64,000 nt of DNA from contig JADJYY010000007.1 of assembly GCA_016719465.1 (NCBI GenBank), forward strand, positions 1-64,000. Reading direction: 5' to 3'. Positions 31,475-41,306 of the stretch are shown here, piece by piece; position 1 is the stretch's first letter, and each line of letters starts with the position of its first letter. A program made the translations under genes and the position numbers. Source of the DNA: Hydrogenophilales bacterium. GTDB lineage: Bacteria; Pseudomonadota; Gammaproteobacteria; Burkholderiales; Thiobacillaceae. A model generated the notes under the pieces. That model was given only the letters and a program-made list of their open reading frames with translations, was not told the origin of the DNA and did not search any database.

Positions 31475-32620
31475 TTATTTCACTGTTTCCAGCACCTGCC
31501 AGGTACCGCCCTTGGCCTCGTAGACGGTCACGGCGCCATCCATGGTGTCGCCCTTGGCATCGAACTTCACCGGGCCGCTCACGCCCTGGATGTCCACCTT
31601 GGGCAGTTCGGCCAGCACCTTGGCAGGCTCGGCGGAATTGGCCCGCTTCATGGCGTCCACCAGGGCATACACGGCATCGTAGGAATAGGGCGCGTAGACC
31701 TGGATCACGCCGTACTTGGACTCGAAGCGTTTGCGGAAATCCGGACCGCCGGGCATGGAATCGATGGGCAGGCCGGGGGAGGAGGCCACCACGCCCTCGG
31801 CGTCGGCGCCGGCCAGCTTGAGGAAGTTGACGTTCTGCAGGCCGTCGCCACCCAGCAGCCTGGCGCTCAGGCCCAGGCGCTTGAGCTGTTGCGCCATGGG
31901 GCCGCCCTGGGGGTCCATGCCGCCGAAGAACACCAGGTCCGGAGCCTTGCCCTTGATGCTGGTGAGGATGGCGGTGAAATCCGTGGCCTTGTCGTTGGTG
32001 AATTCCCGCGCCACCACCTCGCCGCCGGCGGCCTTGGCGGCCTTCTCGAACTCGTCCGCCAGGCCCTGGCCGTAGGCGGTGCGGTCGTCGATGATGGCGA
32101 TCTTCCTCGCCCCCATCTTGCCCACGGCGTACTGGCCCAGGGCCTTGCCCTGCTGGGCGTCGTTGGCCATCACCCGGTAGGCGGTCTTGTAGCCCTGGGC
32201 GGTGTAGGCCACGGCGGTGGCGGAGGGGGAAATCTGGGGTATGCCGGCGTCGTGGTAGATCTTGGAAGCCGGGATGGTGGTGCCGGAATTCAGGTGGCCG
32301 ATCACCGCGACGACACCGGCATCCACCAGCTTCTGGGCGACGATGGTGGCGGTCTTGGGTTCGGCCTGGTCATCCTCGCCCAGCAGTTCCAGCTTCACCT
32401 TCTTGCCGCCCAGTTCCAGGCCCTTGGCGTTGATCTCGTCCACCGCCAGGCGGGCGCCGTTCTCGTTGTCCTTGCCGATGTGGGTTTGCGGGCCGGTCAG
32501 GGGCGCCACGGAACCGATCTTGATGACATCGCCGCCTTCGTCTGGTTTTTGACTACAACCAGAAGCCGCGAAAACCAGGGCGAGCGCCAGCGCGGATAAG
32601 GAATATTTTGCGTGAATCAC
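31475..32620 (-). CDS. livK: branched-chain amino acid ABC transporter substrate-binding lipoprotein
   Basis: This 381-residue binding protein of the Leu/Ile/Val family has a lipoprotein signal ending in FAASGC (lipidated Cys22). The mature part begins VIKIGSVAPLTGPQTHIGKDNENGARLAVDEIN, the standard LIVBP start, with VVAVIGHLNSGTTIPASKIYHDAGIPQISPSAT as the ligand-loop region. The start is GTG 32620 with an AGGGG ribosome site. As first gene of livKHMGF it is likely the most expressed. The exact amino acid or other ligand cannot be told from sequence. Confidence 0.93.
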   Translation of the reverse strand: MIHAKYSLSALALALVFAASGCSQKPDEGGDVIKIGSVAPLTGPQTHIGKDNENGARLAVDEINAKGLELGGKKVKLELLGEDDQAEPKTATIVAQKLVDAGVVAVIGHLNSGTTIPASKIYHDAGIPQISPSATAVAYTAQGYKTAYRVMANDAQQGKALGQYAVGKMGARKIAIIDDRTAYGQGLADEFEKAAKAAGGEVVAREFTNDKATDFTAILTSIKGKAPDLVFFGGMDPQGGPMAQQLKRLGLSARLLGGDGLQNVNFLKLAGADAEGVVASSPGLPIDSMPGGPDFRKRFESKYGVIQVYAPYSYDAVYALVDAMKRANSAEPAKVLAELPKVDIQGVSGPVKFDAKGDTMDGAVTVYEAKGGTWQVLETVK

Positions 32621-32718
32621 GTGAAAACCCCTGAAAGGTCTGAAAACGCGCGATTTATATCACACCGGGGCCCTTCGGGCTCGGGCGGGAAGACATTCAT
32701 TTTCACCTTGCCGCGACA

Positions 32719-32748
32719 ATAAAAAAGGCCGGGCGAACCCGGCCTTTT
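32719..32748 (-). terminator. intrinsic terminator of the cytochrome c gene
   Basis: Minus-strand stem GGCCGGG, loop TTCG, CCCGGCC (32744-32727) is followed by six T (32726-32721). It begins 18 bases downstream of the stop at 32766. Confidence 0.92.
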
Positions 32749-32765
32749 CGCCAAACAGGCAAGGC

Positions 32766-33071
32766 TTACAGGGACAGAATCCAGGCGGCCAGCTTCTTGG
32801 CGTTTTCGTCGGAAACCTGCGGGTGCGGAGGCATCGGCACCGCGCCCCAGGTGCCCTTGCCACCCTTCTTGATGACGGTGACGAAACGCTCCTCGGCCTT
32901 GGCGTCGCCCTTGTATTTCTTGGCGATGTCGGTGAACGACGGGCCAACCACCTTCTTCGCCATCTGGTGGCAGCTCATGCAGGCGCTTTTCTTGGCCAGG
33001 GCCTCGTCGGCGGCGGCGACACCGGCGGTCAGGGACAGAGCGGCGGCGACAGCGAATACGATTGCTTTCAT
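32766..33071 (-). CDS. small class I cytochrome c (c551-like)
   Basis: This 101-residue periplasmic mono-haem cytochrome has a signal peptide to about residue 21, the haem motif Cys31-Met-Ser-Cys34-His35, and the likely distal ligand Met80 in WGAVPMPPHP. Gly/Pro after the haem site (VVGPSFTDIAKKYKGD) and the closing helix ENAKKLAAWILSL match cytochrome c551/c552 electron carriers. The SD (AAGGAG) abuts a perfect palindrome at 33082-33099. It stands as a single gene with its own terminator. Confidence 0.93.
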   Translation of the reverse strand: MKAIVFAVAAALSLTAGVAAADEALAKKSACMSCHQMAKKVVGPSFTDIAKKYKGDAKAEERFVTVIKKGGKGTWGAVPMPPHPQVSDENAKKLAAWILSL

Positions 33072-33079
33072 GTCTAACT

Positions 33080-33099
33080 CTCCTTTTTTCGAAAAAAGG
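33080..33099 (-). promoter_or_regulatory. palindrome overlapping the cytochrome c ribosome-binding site
   Basis: CCTTTTTTCGAAAAAAGG (33082-33099) is an 18-bp perfect palindrome. On the mRNA it would form a weak U/A stem whose 3' arm ends in the GG of the GGAG ribosome site (33083-33080), 8 bases before the ATG. It could modulate translation or be a protein-binding site. Confidence 0.4.
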
Positions 33100-33383
33100 C
33101 AACAAACGTTGCGCGGTGAATCTTACTGGACAGCCTAATCACTGAAAATAGCCGTCAGATCATCAATTTGGACTATTTCCGGTAGGCAATTAACGCCCGC
33201 GCAAACATGGGCGTTGACCGTGGATTCGGTGGATTTGCGCAAACTGGTAGGAATATCCGGGGCGCCCCTGGTCAATTTGAACAACCAATCGTGCATTCCG
33301 ACGGATTTGTCCGTGCCGCGCGATTCCAGGCAGCATGCCTGGGGGGGCCGGTCACCGCTCCCTTTTTGTGCGGTGGGCGGGGT
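33100..33383. other. non-coding stretch between two cytochrome genes
   Basis: This stretch has no credible gene on either strand. It must hold the promoter of the cytochrome c gene and the 3' end of the bioA/cytochrome c' transcript. An ACGCCC/GGGCGT stem-loop near 33190-33213 is the only structure noticed, without a T-run. Confidence 0.4.
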
Positions 33384-33848
33384 TCAGTGTTTCCTGGGCG
33401 CCGGTTCGATGCGGAAGGTGGCATGGCAGGAAACGCAGTTGGACATGACCTGCCCGAGTTGCTTCATGGCCAGGTTGGGGTCGGCCATGCTGGCGGCGTC
33501 CCGGGCCAGGTCGTCGAAGCCGGTGTGGGTGGCGTTGCCCAGCTGCTTGAACTCCAGGGGCAGTTTCTGGCGCAGAGCGGGGGGAACTTCATGGGCGGCC
33601 GCCACGCCAAGGGCCGTGGCGGCTTCGGCCACCACCTTCATGTCGTTGTGGGCGGCGCCGGTGACGATCTTCTGCACGCCGGAGAGGAAGGTGCGCATTT
33701 CCAGGCGGATGTGGGCGGCTTCCTCGGCGTTGAGGACGAGGGGCTTGCGTTGTTCCAGGGGCTTGCCGGGCGGGTGTTGATGGCCTGCCACGGCGGCGAG
33801 GGCGGGCTGGGCGGAAAACACCATCAGGAGGAGCAGCAATCGGGACAT
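33384..33848 (-). CDS. cytochrome c'-like (class II) mono-haem protein
   Basis: This 154-residue exported protein has a signal peptide (residues 1-19), helical sequence throughout, and a C-terminal haem motif Cys138-Val-Ser-Cys141-His142 followed by ATFR, the CxxCHxxFR arrangement of class II cytochromes. A His-rich stretch (AGHQHPPGKP) follows the signal peptide. Class II proteins bind NO or act in electron transfer; which applies here is unknown. It begins 10 bases after the bioA stop and is probably co-transcribed with it. Confidence 0.8.
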   Translation of the reverse strand: MSRLLLLLMVFSAQPALAAVAGHQHPPGKPLEQRKPLVLNAEEAAHIRLEMRTFLSGVQKIVTGAAHNDMKVVAEAATALGVAAAHEVPPALRQKLPLEFKQLGNATHTGFDDLARDAASMADPNLAMKQLGQVMSNCVSCHATFRIEPAPRKH

Positions 33849-33858
33849 GGGGTGCCTT

Positions 33859-35163
33859 TCAGGATTGATCCAGCAATTCGAGGGTGACCCGGGCCATGAG
33901 GGCCATTTCCGGCTCCTCGATGACGTAGGGGGGCATGAAGTAGACCGCGCCGCCGATGGGCCGGAGGAACAGGCCCCGTTCCAGGGCGCGCTGGTGAAAG
34001 CCGCGGCTGAAGCCGGGTGGGGCATGGTCCACGTCGAAAGCCCAGACCATGCCGGTGTGGCGGAAGTTCCGGACACGGGGATGGGCGGCGACCGGAGCGA
34101 GCAATTCCGTGAAGCGGGCGGCCTTGAGGCGGTTGGCCGCAAGCACGTCGTCCGTGTCGAAGATGTCCAGCACCGCCAGGGCGGCCCGGCAGGCCAGGGC
34201 GTTGCCGGTATAGGAATGGGAATGGAGGAAGCCCCGGGCGGTGGCGTCGTCGTAGAAGGCCTGGTAGACGGTATCGCTGGTCAGCACGCAGGACAGGGGC
34301 AGGTAGCCGCCGGTGATGCCCTTGGACAGGCAGAGGAAATCCGGGGTGATTCCCGCCTGCTCGCAAGCGAACATCGTGCCGCTGCGGCCGAAGCCGACGG
34401 CGATCTCGTCGGCGATGAGATGCACCCGGTAGCGGTCGCACATCTCCCGCGCGCAGGCCAGGTAGATGGGATGGTACATGGCCATGCCGGCGGCGCCCTG
34501 GATCAGGGGTTCCAGGATGACGGCGGCGGTGGTGTCGGCGCATTCGGCGAGGAAGTCCTCCAGGCTGGCGGCGGCCCGCAGGGCGTAGGCCTCCGCCGAT
34601 TCCTCCGGCTCGGCCCGGCGCCAGTCCGGGCTCATGACCTGATGGCTGGGATGCAGCAGGGGGGCGTAGGTGTCCTTGAACAGGGCCACGTCGGTGACCG
34701 AGAGGGCGCCCAGGGTTTCGCCGTGATAACCGTCCCGCAGGCTGACGAAGCCGGTCTTGCCGGTCTGGCCGACGTTGCGCCAGAAGTGGAAGCTCATCTT
34801 GAGGGCGATCTCGATGGCGCTGGCGCCGTCGGAGCCATAGAAGACGTGGCCCAGGCCGGCAAGTTTTCCCAGCCGCTCGGAAAGCGCCACCACCGGCGCG
34901 TGGGTGCAGCCGGCCAGCATGGCGTGCTCGATGCGGCCCAGCTGATCCGTGATGGCCGCGTTGATGCGCGGGTTGGCATGGCCGAACAGGTTGACCCACC
35001 AGGAGGAGATGCAGTCCAGGTAACGGCGGCCGTCGAAATCGACCAGCCAGGGGCCCTCCCCCCGGGCGATGGGCAGGGGCGGCATGCGCTCCAGATGTTT
35101 CATCTGGGTGCAGGGATGCCAGAGGGCGGCCTGGGTTCGGGTCAGCCAGTCGGCGTTGGACAT
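33859..35163 (-). CDS. bioA: adenosylmethionine-8-amino-7-oxononanoate aminotransferase
   Basis: BioA (434 residues) makes 7,8-diaminopelargonate in biotin synthesis, using S-adenosylmethionine as amino donor and PLP. The N-terminal WHPCTQMK and SSWWVNLFGHANPRIN separate it from other class III transaminases. PLP-related motifs include YGSDGASAIEIALKMSFHFW, LIADEIAVGFGRSGTMFACE and Lys in LCLSKGITGGYLPLSCVL. Other bio genes are not in the window. It lies between an orphan ParA and the cytochrome c' gene on the same strand. Confidence 0.95.
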   Translation of the reverse strand: MSNADWLTRTQAALWHPCTQMKHLERMPPLPIARGEGPWLVDFDGRRYLDCISSWWVNLFGHANPRINAAITDQLGRIEHAMLAGCTHAPVVALSERLGKLAGLGHVFYGSDGASAIEIALKMSFHFWRNVGQTGKTGFVSLRDGYHGETLGALSVTDVALFKDTYAPLLHPSHQVMSPDWRRAEPEESAEAYALRAAASLEDFLAECADTTAAVILEPLIQGAAGMAMYHPIYLACAREMCDRYRVHLIADEIAVGFGRSGTMFACEQAGITPDFLCLSKGITGGYLPLSCVLTSDTVYQAFYDDATARGFLHSHSYTGNALACRAALAVLDIFDTDDVLAANRLKAARFTELLAPVAAHPRVRNFRHTGMVWAFDVDHAPPGFSRGFHQRALERGLFLRPIGGAVYFMPPYVIEEPEMALMARVTLELLDQS

Positions 35164-35179
35164 GCCGCGGGCCCGGGGC

Positions 35180-35944
35180 TTACTGGAAAAAGCCCTTCGA
35201 CAGCAGCTCCATGGTGAGCAGCCGGTAGTCGTGGGCGCCGGGGGAGTCCGACGAGTAGGCGAAGATGTCCATGCCGTGGGCCGGGCTCTCGGACAGGGCC
35301 GGGTCGTCCTGGATGCGCGTCTCGCACAGGTTTTCGCCGTAGCGGCTTTTCAGGCTGGCCAGGGCTTCCCGGCATTGGGGCTTGCCCTCGTCGAAGCGAG
35401 TCATCACCACGCGCCGGGGAATGCGCCGCCTGAGGGGGCCTTCCAGCACATTGAGGGCCAGGTCCAGGCGGTTGAGGCCCTGGATGGAGAGGAAATCGGA
35501 GGTGACCGGGATCAGCACCCGGTCGGCGGCGCACAGGGCATTCAGGGAGAGCACGCCCAGGGCCGGCGCGCAGTCGACGAGGATGGGGGCGTCTTCCCAG
35601 GCCAGGGTGGCCTCCAGCCCCTTTTTCAGGCTGCCCGCCACGCCCGGGGTGCCCCCCAGCATGGCATCGATCTTGGACAGGTCGGCATGGCCGGGCAGCA
35701 GGCGAATGCCGTTGCCGAGGCGGCGCATGAGCCGGTCCAGGGGCGTCTTGTCGCGGAAGAAGGCGGCGATGGAGGCGTTGCCGGGCGGATGCCTGACGCC
35801 CAGGGCCAGGCTGACATGGGCCTGGGGATCCAGGTCGAGCACGATGGGATTGCGTTCCAGCAAGGCCAGGGAAGCGGCGACATTGAGGGTGGTGGTGGTC
35901 TTGCCGACACCACCCTTCTGGTTGAATACCGCGATGACCGCCAT
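35180..35944 (-). CDS. orphan ParA/MinD-type ATPase
   Basis: This 254-residue ParA-family ATPase has the deviant Walker A KGGVGKTT (residues 10-17), IVLDLDPQAH and ILVDCAPALGVLSLNAL. It is not the chromosomal ParA, which is encoded with parB at 47238-48017, and there is no partner here. Orphan ParAs often position protein cargo such as chemoreceptors, carboxysomes or cellulose machinery; the cargo cannot be inferred. It sits between glmS (10 bases upstream) and bioA (16 bases downstream), apparently in one transcript. Confidence 0.8.
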   Translation of the reverse strand: MAVIAVFNQKGGVGKTTTTLNVAASLALLERNPIVLDLDPQAHVSLALGVRHPPGNASIAAFFRDKTPLDRLMRRLGNGIRLLPGHADLSKIDAMLGGTPGVAGSLKKGLEATLAWEDAPILVDCAPALGVLSLNALCAADRVLIPVTSDFLSIQGLNRLDLALNVLEGPLRRRIPRRVVMTRFDEGKPQCREALASLKSRYGENLCETRIQDDPALSESPAHGMDIFAYSSDSPGAHDYRLLTMELLSKGFFQ

Positions 35945-35954
35945 GTTCGAGGCC

Positions 35955-37781
35955 CTATTCGACGGTGACCGACTTGGCCAGGTTGCGGGGCTGGTCCACG
36001 TCGGTGCCCTTGAGCACCGCCACGTGATAGGCCAGGAGTTGCAGCGGCACGCTGTAGACGATGGGCGCCGTGCTCGGGTAGATGTCCGCCAGGGTCAGGT
36101 TCTGGTAGCGATCCAGTTCGATCTTGACCTTGTGGTCGCTGAACAGGAACAACTCGCCGCCCCGGGCTCGGACCTCCTGGAGGTTGGACAGCACCTTGTC
36201 CAGCAGGGGATCGTCCGGCAGGGCGCAGACCACGGGCATGTCGGCATCCACCAGGGCCAGGGGACCGTGCTTCAGTTCCCCGGCGGGATACGCCTCGGCG
36301 TGGATGTAGGAGATCTCCTTGAGCTTGAGGGCACCTTCCAGGGCGATGGGGTAGAACGGCCCGCGCCCCAGGAACAGGGCGTCCTTCTTGTCGGCGAAGG
36401 CGTTCGCCATGACCTTGATGGACTCGGACAACTCCAGCACCACTTCCACCTGGCGGGGCAGGGCGTGCAATTCGTCCACCAGGCGCTGCTCGTCCTCGGC
36501 GGACAGGCCGCGCCGCTTGGCCAGGGCCAGGGTCACCAGACGCAGGGCGGTGAGCTGGGTGGTGAAGGCCTTGGTGGAGGCCACCCCGATTTCCGGGCCG
36601 GCCCGGGTCATGAGGGCCACGTCGGATTCCCGGGTCAGGGAGCTTTCCGGCACGTTGCAGATGGTCAGGGAGCCCACATAACCGGCGGCCTTGGCGAAGC
36701 GCAGGGCGGCCAGGGTGTCGGCGGTCTCGCCGGACTGGGAGATGGACAGGAACAGGGTGCCGGGCGGCACCACCACCTTGCGGTAACGGTATTCGCTGGC
36801 CACCTCCACGGCGCAGGGAATGCCGATCTCCTCCAGCCAGTAGCGTGCCACCAGGCCGGCGTGGTAGCTGGTGCCGCAGGCGACGATGTGCACGCCCCGG
36901 GTCTTGTCGAACAGGTCCTTGGCCTCGAAGCCGAAACTTTCCTCCAGCAGCTTGCCCTTGTGGATGCGGCCTTCCAGGGTCTCGGCGATGACCGAGGGCT
37001 GCTCGAAGATTTCCTTGAGCATGTAGTGGGCGTAGGGGCCCTTTTCGGCGGTGGACGAGGAGATTTGCGATACGCGCTCGGGCCGCTGCGCGGGATTTCC
37101 GGCCACATCGAACACCCGGATGCCATCGCGGCGGATCTCGGCGATATCGCCCTCTTCCAGGAAGACGAAACGCTGGGTGACCGGCAGCAGGGCGAACACA
37201 TCGGAGGCGATGAAGTTCTCGCCGATTCCCAGCCCCACCACCAGGGGGCTGCCCGCCCGGGCCACCACCAGGCGATCCGGTTCGTCGGGGGTGGAAACCG
37301 CCAGCCCGTAGGCCCCCACCAGTTGCCTGACCGCCTTCTGCACCGCCGTCAGCAGATCCGGCTCCTTCTCCAGCAGATGGGCGAGCAGGTGGGCGATGAC
37401 CTCGGTATCGGTTTCCGAGGTGAAGCGGTAGCCCTTGGCCTTGAGTTCCTCGCGCAGCTCGGCATGGTTTTCGATGATGCCGTTGTGCACCACCGCCACC
37501 TTCTCGCCGCTCATGTGCGGGTGGGCGTTGCGCTCGGCCGGCATGCCGTGGGTGGCCCAGCGGGTATGGGCGATGCCCAGGTTGCCGTCGATGGGGGTTT
37601 TCTCCACCAGTTGCCGCAACATGGCCACCTTGCCCACCGCGCGGATGCGGCCGATATGGCCGTCGGCCTGGCGAACCGCCAGGCCCGCCGAGTCATAGCC
37701 GCGATATTCCAGGCGTTGCAGGCCCTCGATCAGGATGGGAACGACGTTACGCTGGGCGACGGCGCCGACGATGCCACACAT
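35955..37781 (-). CDS. glmS: glutamine-fructose-6-phosphate aminotransferase
   Basis: GlmS (608 residues) makes glucosamine-6-phosphate, the first step to UDP-GlcNAc for peptidoglycan and LPS. The start ATG at 37781 gives MCGIVGAV with Cys2 as N-terminal nucleophile. The glutaminase domain covers residues ~1-240 (THGMPAERNAHPH motif), followed by two SIS domains (SQSGETADTLAALRFAK; AYPAGELKHGPLALVD) and the invariant C-terminus LAKSVTVE. It lies downstream of glmU in the same direction, the usual glmUS arrangement, with a repeat element in the 73-bp gap. No glmS ribozyme signature was seen. Confidence 0.97.
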   Translation of the reverse strand: MCGIVGAVAQRNVVPILIEGLQRLEYRGYDSAGLAVRQADGHIGRIRAVGKVAMLRQLVEKTPIDGNLGIAHTRWATHGMPAERNAHPHMSGEKVAVVHNGIIENHAELREELKAKGYRFTSETDTEVIAHLLAHLLEKEPDLLTAVQKAVRQLVGAYGLAVSTPDEPDRLVVARAGSPLVVGLGIGENFIASDVFALLPVTQRFVFLEEGDIAEIRRDGIRVFDVAGNPAQRPERVSQISSSTAEKGPYAHYMLKEIFEQPSVIAETLEGRIHKGKLLEESFGFEAKDLFDKTRGVHIVACGTSYHAGLVARYWLEEIGIPCAVEVASEYRYRKVVVPPGTLFLSISQSGETADTLAALRFAKAAGYVGSLTICNVPESSLTRESDVALMTRAGPEIGVASTKAFTTQLTALRLVTLALAKRRGLSAEDEQRLVDELHALPRQVEVVLELSESIKVMANAFADKKDALFLGRGPFYPIALEGALKLKEISYIHAEAYPAGELKHGPLALVDADMPVVCALPDDPLLDKVLSNLQEVRARGGELFLFSDHKVKIELDRYQNLTLADIYPSTAPIVYSVPLQLLAYHVAVLKGTDVDQPRNLAKSVTVE

Positions 37782-37793
37782 GGTTAACCTCCA

Positions 37794-37873
37794 GGGATGG
37801 GGGATAAGGGATGGGGGATTGAGAATAGCGCGGCGGACCGCATCGCATTCCCCATCACCCCTTCCCCTTTCCC
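37794..37873. repeat. heptamer-word inverted element between glmU and glmS
   Basis: Left arm iterates GGGATxx words (GGGATGGGGGATAAGGGATG); the right arm iterates the complement (ATTCCCCATCACCCCTTCCC). The right arm covers the last codons and stop of glmU, so the C-terminal GKGKG of GlmU is encoded by the repeat. Confidence 0.65.
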
Positions 37874-39237
37874 GATTTTGTCGGACGTTGCCAGCCGGGC
37901 AGGCTGAGCTGCCTGGCCCTGGACATGGTGAGCTGGCCGGCGGGGGCATCCTTGGTCAGGGTGGTGCCGGCGCCCAGGGTGGCGCCTTCGCCCACGGTCA
38001 CCGGCGCGACCAGTTGCGTGTCGGAGCCGATGAAGGCGTTGTCCTCGATCACCGTGCGGAACTTGTTGGCGCCGTCGTAATTGCAGGTGATGGTACCGGC
38101 GCCGATGTTCACCTTGCGCCCCACGGTGGCGTCGCCCACGTAGGACAGGTGGTTGATCTTGGAATTGAAGCCCACCTGGCTGTTCTTGATCTCGACGAAG
38201 TTGCCGATGTGGGTTTCCTCGGCCAGTTCGGTGCCCGGGCGCAGGCGGGAATAGGGGCCGATCTGGGCCCGAGCGCCGATGGAGGCGCCTTCCAGGTGGC
38301 AGAAGGGGCGGATGTCGCCACCTTCGGCGATGGTCACGTTCTTGAGCACGCAGTTAGCGCCCACTTTCACGCCATCACCCAGAACGACGCGGCCCTCGAA
38401 CACACAGTTGACATCGATCAGGACGTCCTTGCCGCATTCCAGGCTGCCGCGCACGTCGATGCGGGCCGGGTCGATGAGGGTGACGCCCCGGACCATGAGG
38501 GCGTCGGCGATGTTGCGCTGATGGGTGCGCTCCAGTTCGGCCAGTTGCTGGCGGCTGTTGATGCCCAGCACCTCCCACTCGGCGGCCGGGTGGCAGGGGA
38601 TGACCTTTTCGCCCTCGGCGGCGGCCATGCCGATCACGTCGGTGAGGTAGTACTCGCCCTGGGCATTCTGGTTGGTGAGCCGCGACAGCCAGCCGGCCAG
38701 CTTGCCGGCGGGCAGGCAGAGGATGCCGGTGTTCACCTCGTCGATGGCCAGCTCCTCGGGGCTGGCGTCCTTGTGCTCGACGATGCGCTCCACCTGGCCG
38801 CGCGCGTTGCGCACGATGCGGCCGTAGCCGGCGGGATTGGCCAGGCGCACGGTGAGCAGGGCGATGACGCCTTCCCGGGCGATGAGGGTCATCTCCTGGA
38901 GCGTCTCGGGCCGGGTCAGGGGCACGTCGCCGTAGAGGATGAGGCACAGGGCATCCGGATTGAGATGGGGCACGGCCTGCTGGACCGCGTGGCCGGTGCC
39001 CAGTTGCGGTTCCTGTTTCGCCCAGGCGAGGTCTGGACGGCCGATGGCCTGGGGCAGGGCCTCACCGCCATGGCCGTAGACCACACAGATCCTTTCCGGG
39101 GAGAGGCTGTCGGCGGCGGCCAGGACGTGGGCAAGCAGTGGTTTGCCGGCAAGGGGATGCAGAACCTTGGGCAGATCGGATTTCATCCGTGTGCCCTTGC
39201 CGGCGGCAAGGATGACAACGTTGAGGGGGGCGGTCAT
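37855..39237 (-). CDS. glmU: bifunctional GlmU (GlcNAc-1-P uridyltransferase / GlcN-1-P acetyltransferase)
   Basis: GlmU (460 residues) performs the last two steps to UDP-GlcNAc. The N-terminal pyrophosphorylase domain starts NVVILAAGKGTRMKSDLPKVLHPLAGKPL; the C-terminal left-handed beta-helix contains hexapeptide repeats and the acetyltransferase motif INHLSYVGDATVGRKVNIGAGTITCNYDGANK. I chose ATG 39237 over upstream in-frame codons because the nucleotide-binding loop begins immediately after it. The C-terminal tail is derived from the adjacent repeat element. It is transcribed toward glmS. Confidence 0.97.
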   Translation of the reverse strand: MTAPLNVVILAAGKGTRMKSDLPKVLHPLAGKPLLAHVLAAADSLSPERICVVYGHGGEALPQAIGRPDLAWAKQEPQLGTGHAVQQAVPHLNPDALCLILYGDVPLTRPETLQEMTLIAREGVIALLTVRLANPAGYGRIVRNARGQVERIVEHKDASPEELAIDEVNTGILCLPAGKLAGWLSRLTNQNAQGEYYLTDVIGMAAAEGEKVIPCHPAAEWEVLGINSRQQLAELERTHQRNIADALMVRGVTLIDPARIDVRGSLECGKDVLIDVNCVFEGRVVLGDGVKVGANCVLKNVTIAEGGDIRPFCHLEGASIGARAQIGPYSRLRPGTELAEETHIGNFVEIKNSQVGFNSKINHLSYVGDATVGRKVNIGAGTITCNYDGANKFRTVIEDNAFIGSDTQLVAPVTVGEGATLGAGTTLTKDAPAGQLTMSRARQLSLPGWQRPTKSGKGKG

Positions 39238-39296
39238 AAGTCGGATATGGACAGCGTCGGGTTGGGCGATGGATGGCATCTGGCGAATCGCGCGTA

Positions 39297-39325
39297 AGTA
39301 TAAACAGCCGGCGTTGCCCTGTCCG
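39297..39325 (-). promoter_or_regulatory. candidate glmU promoter
   Basis: On the minus strand, CGGACA (39325-39320), a 17-bp spacer and TATACT (39302-39297) form a reasonable sigma-70 promoter about 60 bases upstream of the glmU ATG. Confidence 0.5.
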
Positions 39326-39332
39326 GGCCTTG

Positions 39333-39366
39333 GAAAAGAAAACGGCAGCCGCCAGGGCTGCCGTTT
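39333..39366 (-). terminator. intrinsic terminator of the atp operon
   Basis: Minus-strand stem CGGCAGCC (39363-39356), 5-base loop, GGCTGCCG (39350-39343), then TTTTCTTTTCC. It lies 22 bases after the atpC stop and insulates the atp operon from glmU. Confidence 0.9.
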
Positions 39367-39387
39367 CGCGAGCCACGCCGACCGGCC

Positions 39388-39813
39388 TCAGTGCTTGATC
39401 TTGCGCAGTTTCTGGATGGCGGCCAGTTGCGCCACGGCCTCGGCCAGTTCGGCCTGGGCGCGGGCGTAATCCATGGAGGAGGTGCGGTCCTTCATGGCCT
39501 CCTCGGCCTGGCGCTTGGCTTCCAGCACGCGGGCCTCGTCCAGGTCGGCGCCGCGCAGGGCGGTGTCGGACAGGATGGTCACCACGCCGGGCTGCACCTC
39601 CAGGATGCCGCCGGAGACATAGATCAGGTCCTCCTCGGCCTTGTCCGGCGACTTGATGCGCACGGAGCCCGGCTTGATGCGCGTGAGCAGGGGCGTGTGG
39701 CGGGGGTAGATGCCCAGTTCGCCCATCTCGGCGGGCACCACCACGAACTCGGCGAGCCCCGAGTAGATGGAGGCTTCCGCGCTCACGATATCGACGTGGA
39801 TGGTCATGGCCAT
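39388..39813 (-). CDS. atpC: F1Fo ATP synthase epsilon subunit
   Basis: This 141-residue subunit of the F1 central stalk links rotation to catalysis and inhibits ATPase activity. The N-terminal beta-sandwich (MTIHVDIVSAEASIYSGLAEFVVVPAEMGELGIYPRHTPLLT) and C-terminal helical hairpin (RVLEAKRQAEEAMKDRTSSMDYARAQAELAEAVAQLA) are both present. ATG 39813 is 7 bases after a GGAG; ATG 39807 is an alternative. It is the last gene of the atp operon, separated from atpD by a repeat element rather than the usual short gap. Confidence 0.95.
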   Translation of the reverse strand: MAMTIHVDIVSAEASIYSGLAEFVVVPAEMGELGIYPRHTPLLTRIKPGSVRIKSPDKAEEDLIYVSGGILEVQPGVVTILSDTALRGADLDEARVLEAKRQAEEAMKDRTSSMDYARAQAELAEAVAQLAAIQKLRKIKH

Positions 39814-39827
39814 ATCAAACTCCGGTG

Positions 39828-39889
39828 AGGAGTGAGGGGTGAGGAGCAAGGAGGAGGGCTATTACCGCTCACTCCTCGCTCCTCGCTCC

Positions 39890-39890
<1 letters not shown>
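39828..39890. repeat. heptamer-word inverted element between atpD and atpC
   Basis: Left arm iterates GAGGAGT-like words (GGTGAGGAGTGAGGGGTGAG); the right arm iterates the complement (CTCACTCCTCGCTCCTCGCT). It extends to the atpD stop codon and would put a long hairpin between two co-transcribed subunit genes. Confidence 0.65.
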
Positions 39891-41269
<1,379 letters not shown>

Positions 41270-41306
41270 GGTTGTTTCCTAGTCTCTGATAGCGAATTCA
41301 TTGGGC

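Noticed and set aside
32614..32627. Partial parS-like GAATCACGTGAAAA at the livK start
   Set aside because: It matches the core at only 11 of 14 positions and is not palindromic beyond CACGTG.
35955..37949. glmS start upstream of 37781 and a glmS ribozyme
   Set aside because: The N-terminal Cys must follow the first Met (MCGIVG at 37781), upstream frame is repeat sequence, and no ribozyme core was seen.
39838..39849. atpC start at 39849
   Set aside because: The extra N-terminal residues come from the repeat element; ATG 39813 has a GGAG at correct distance and fits the family.
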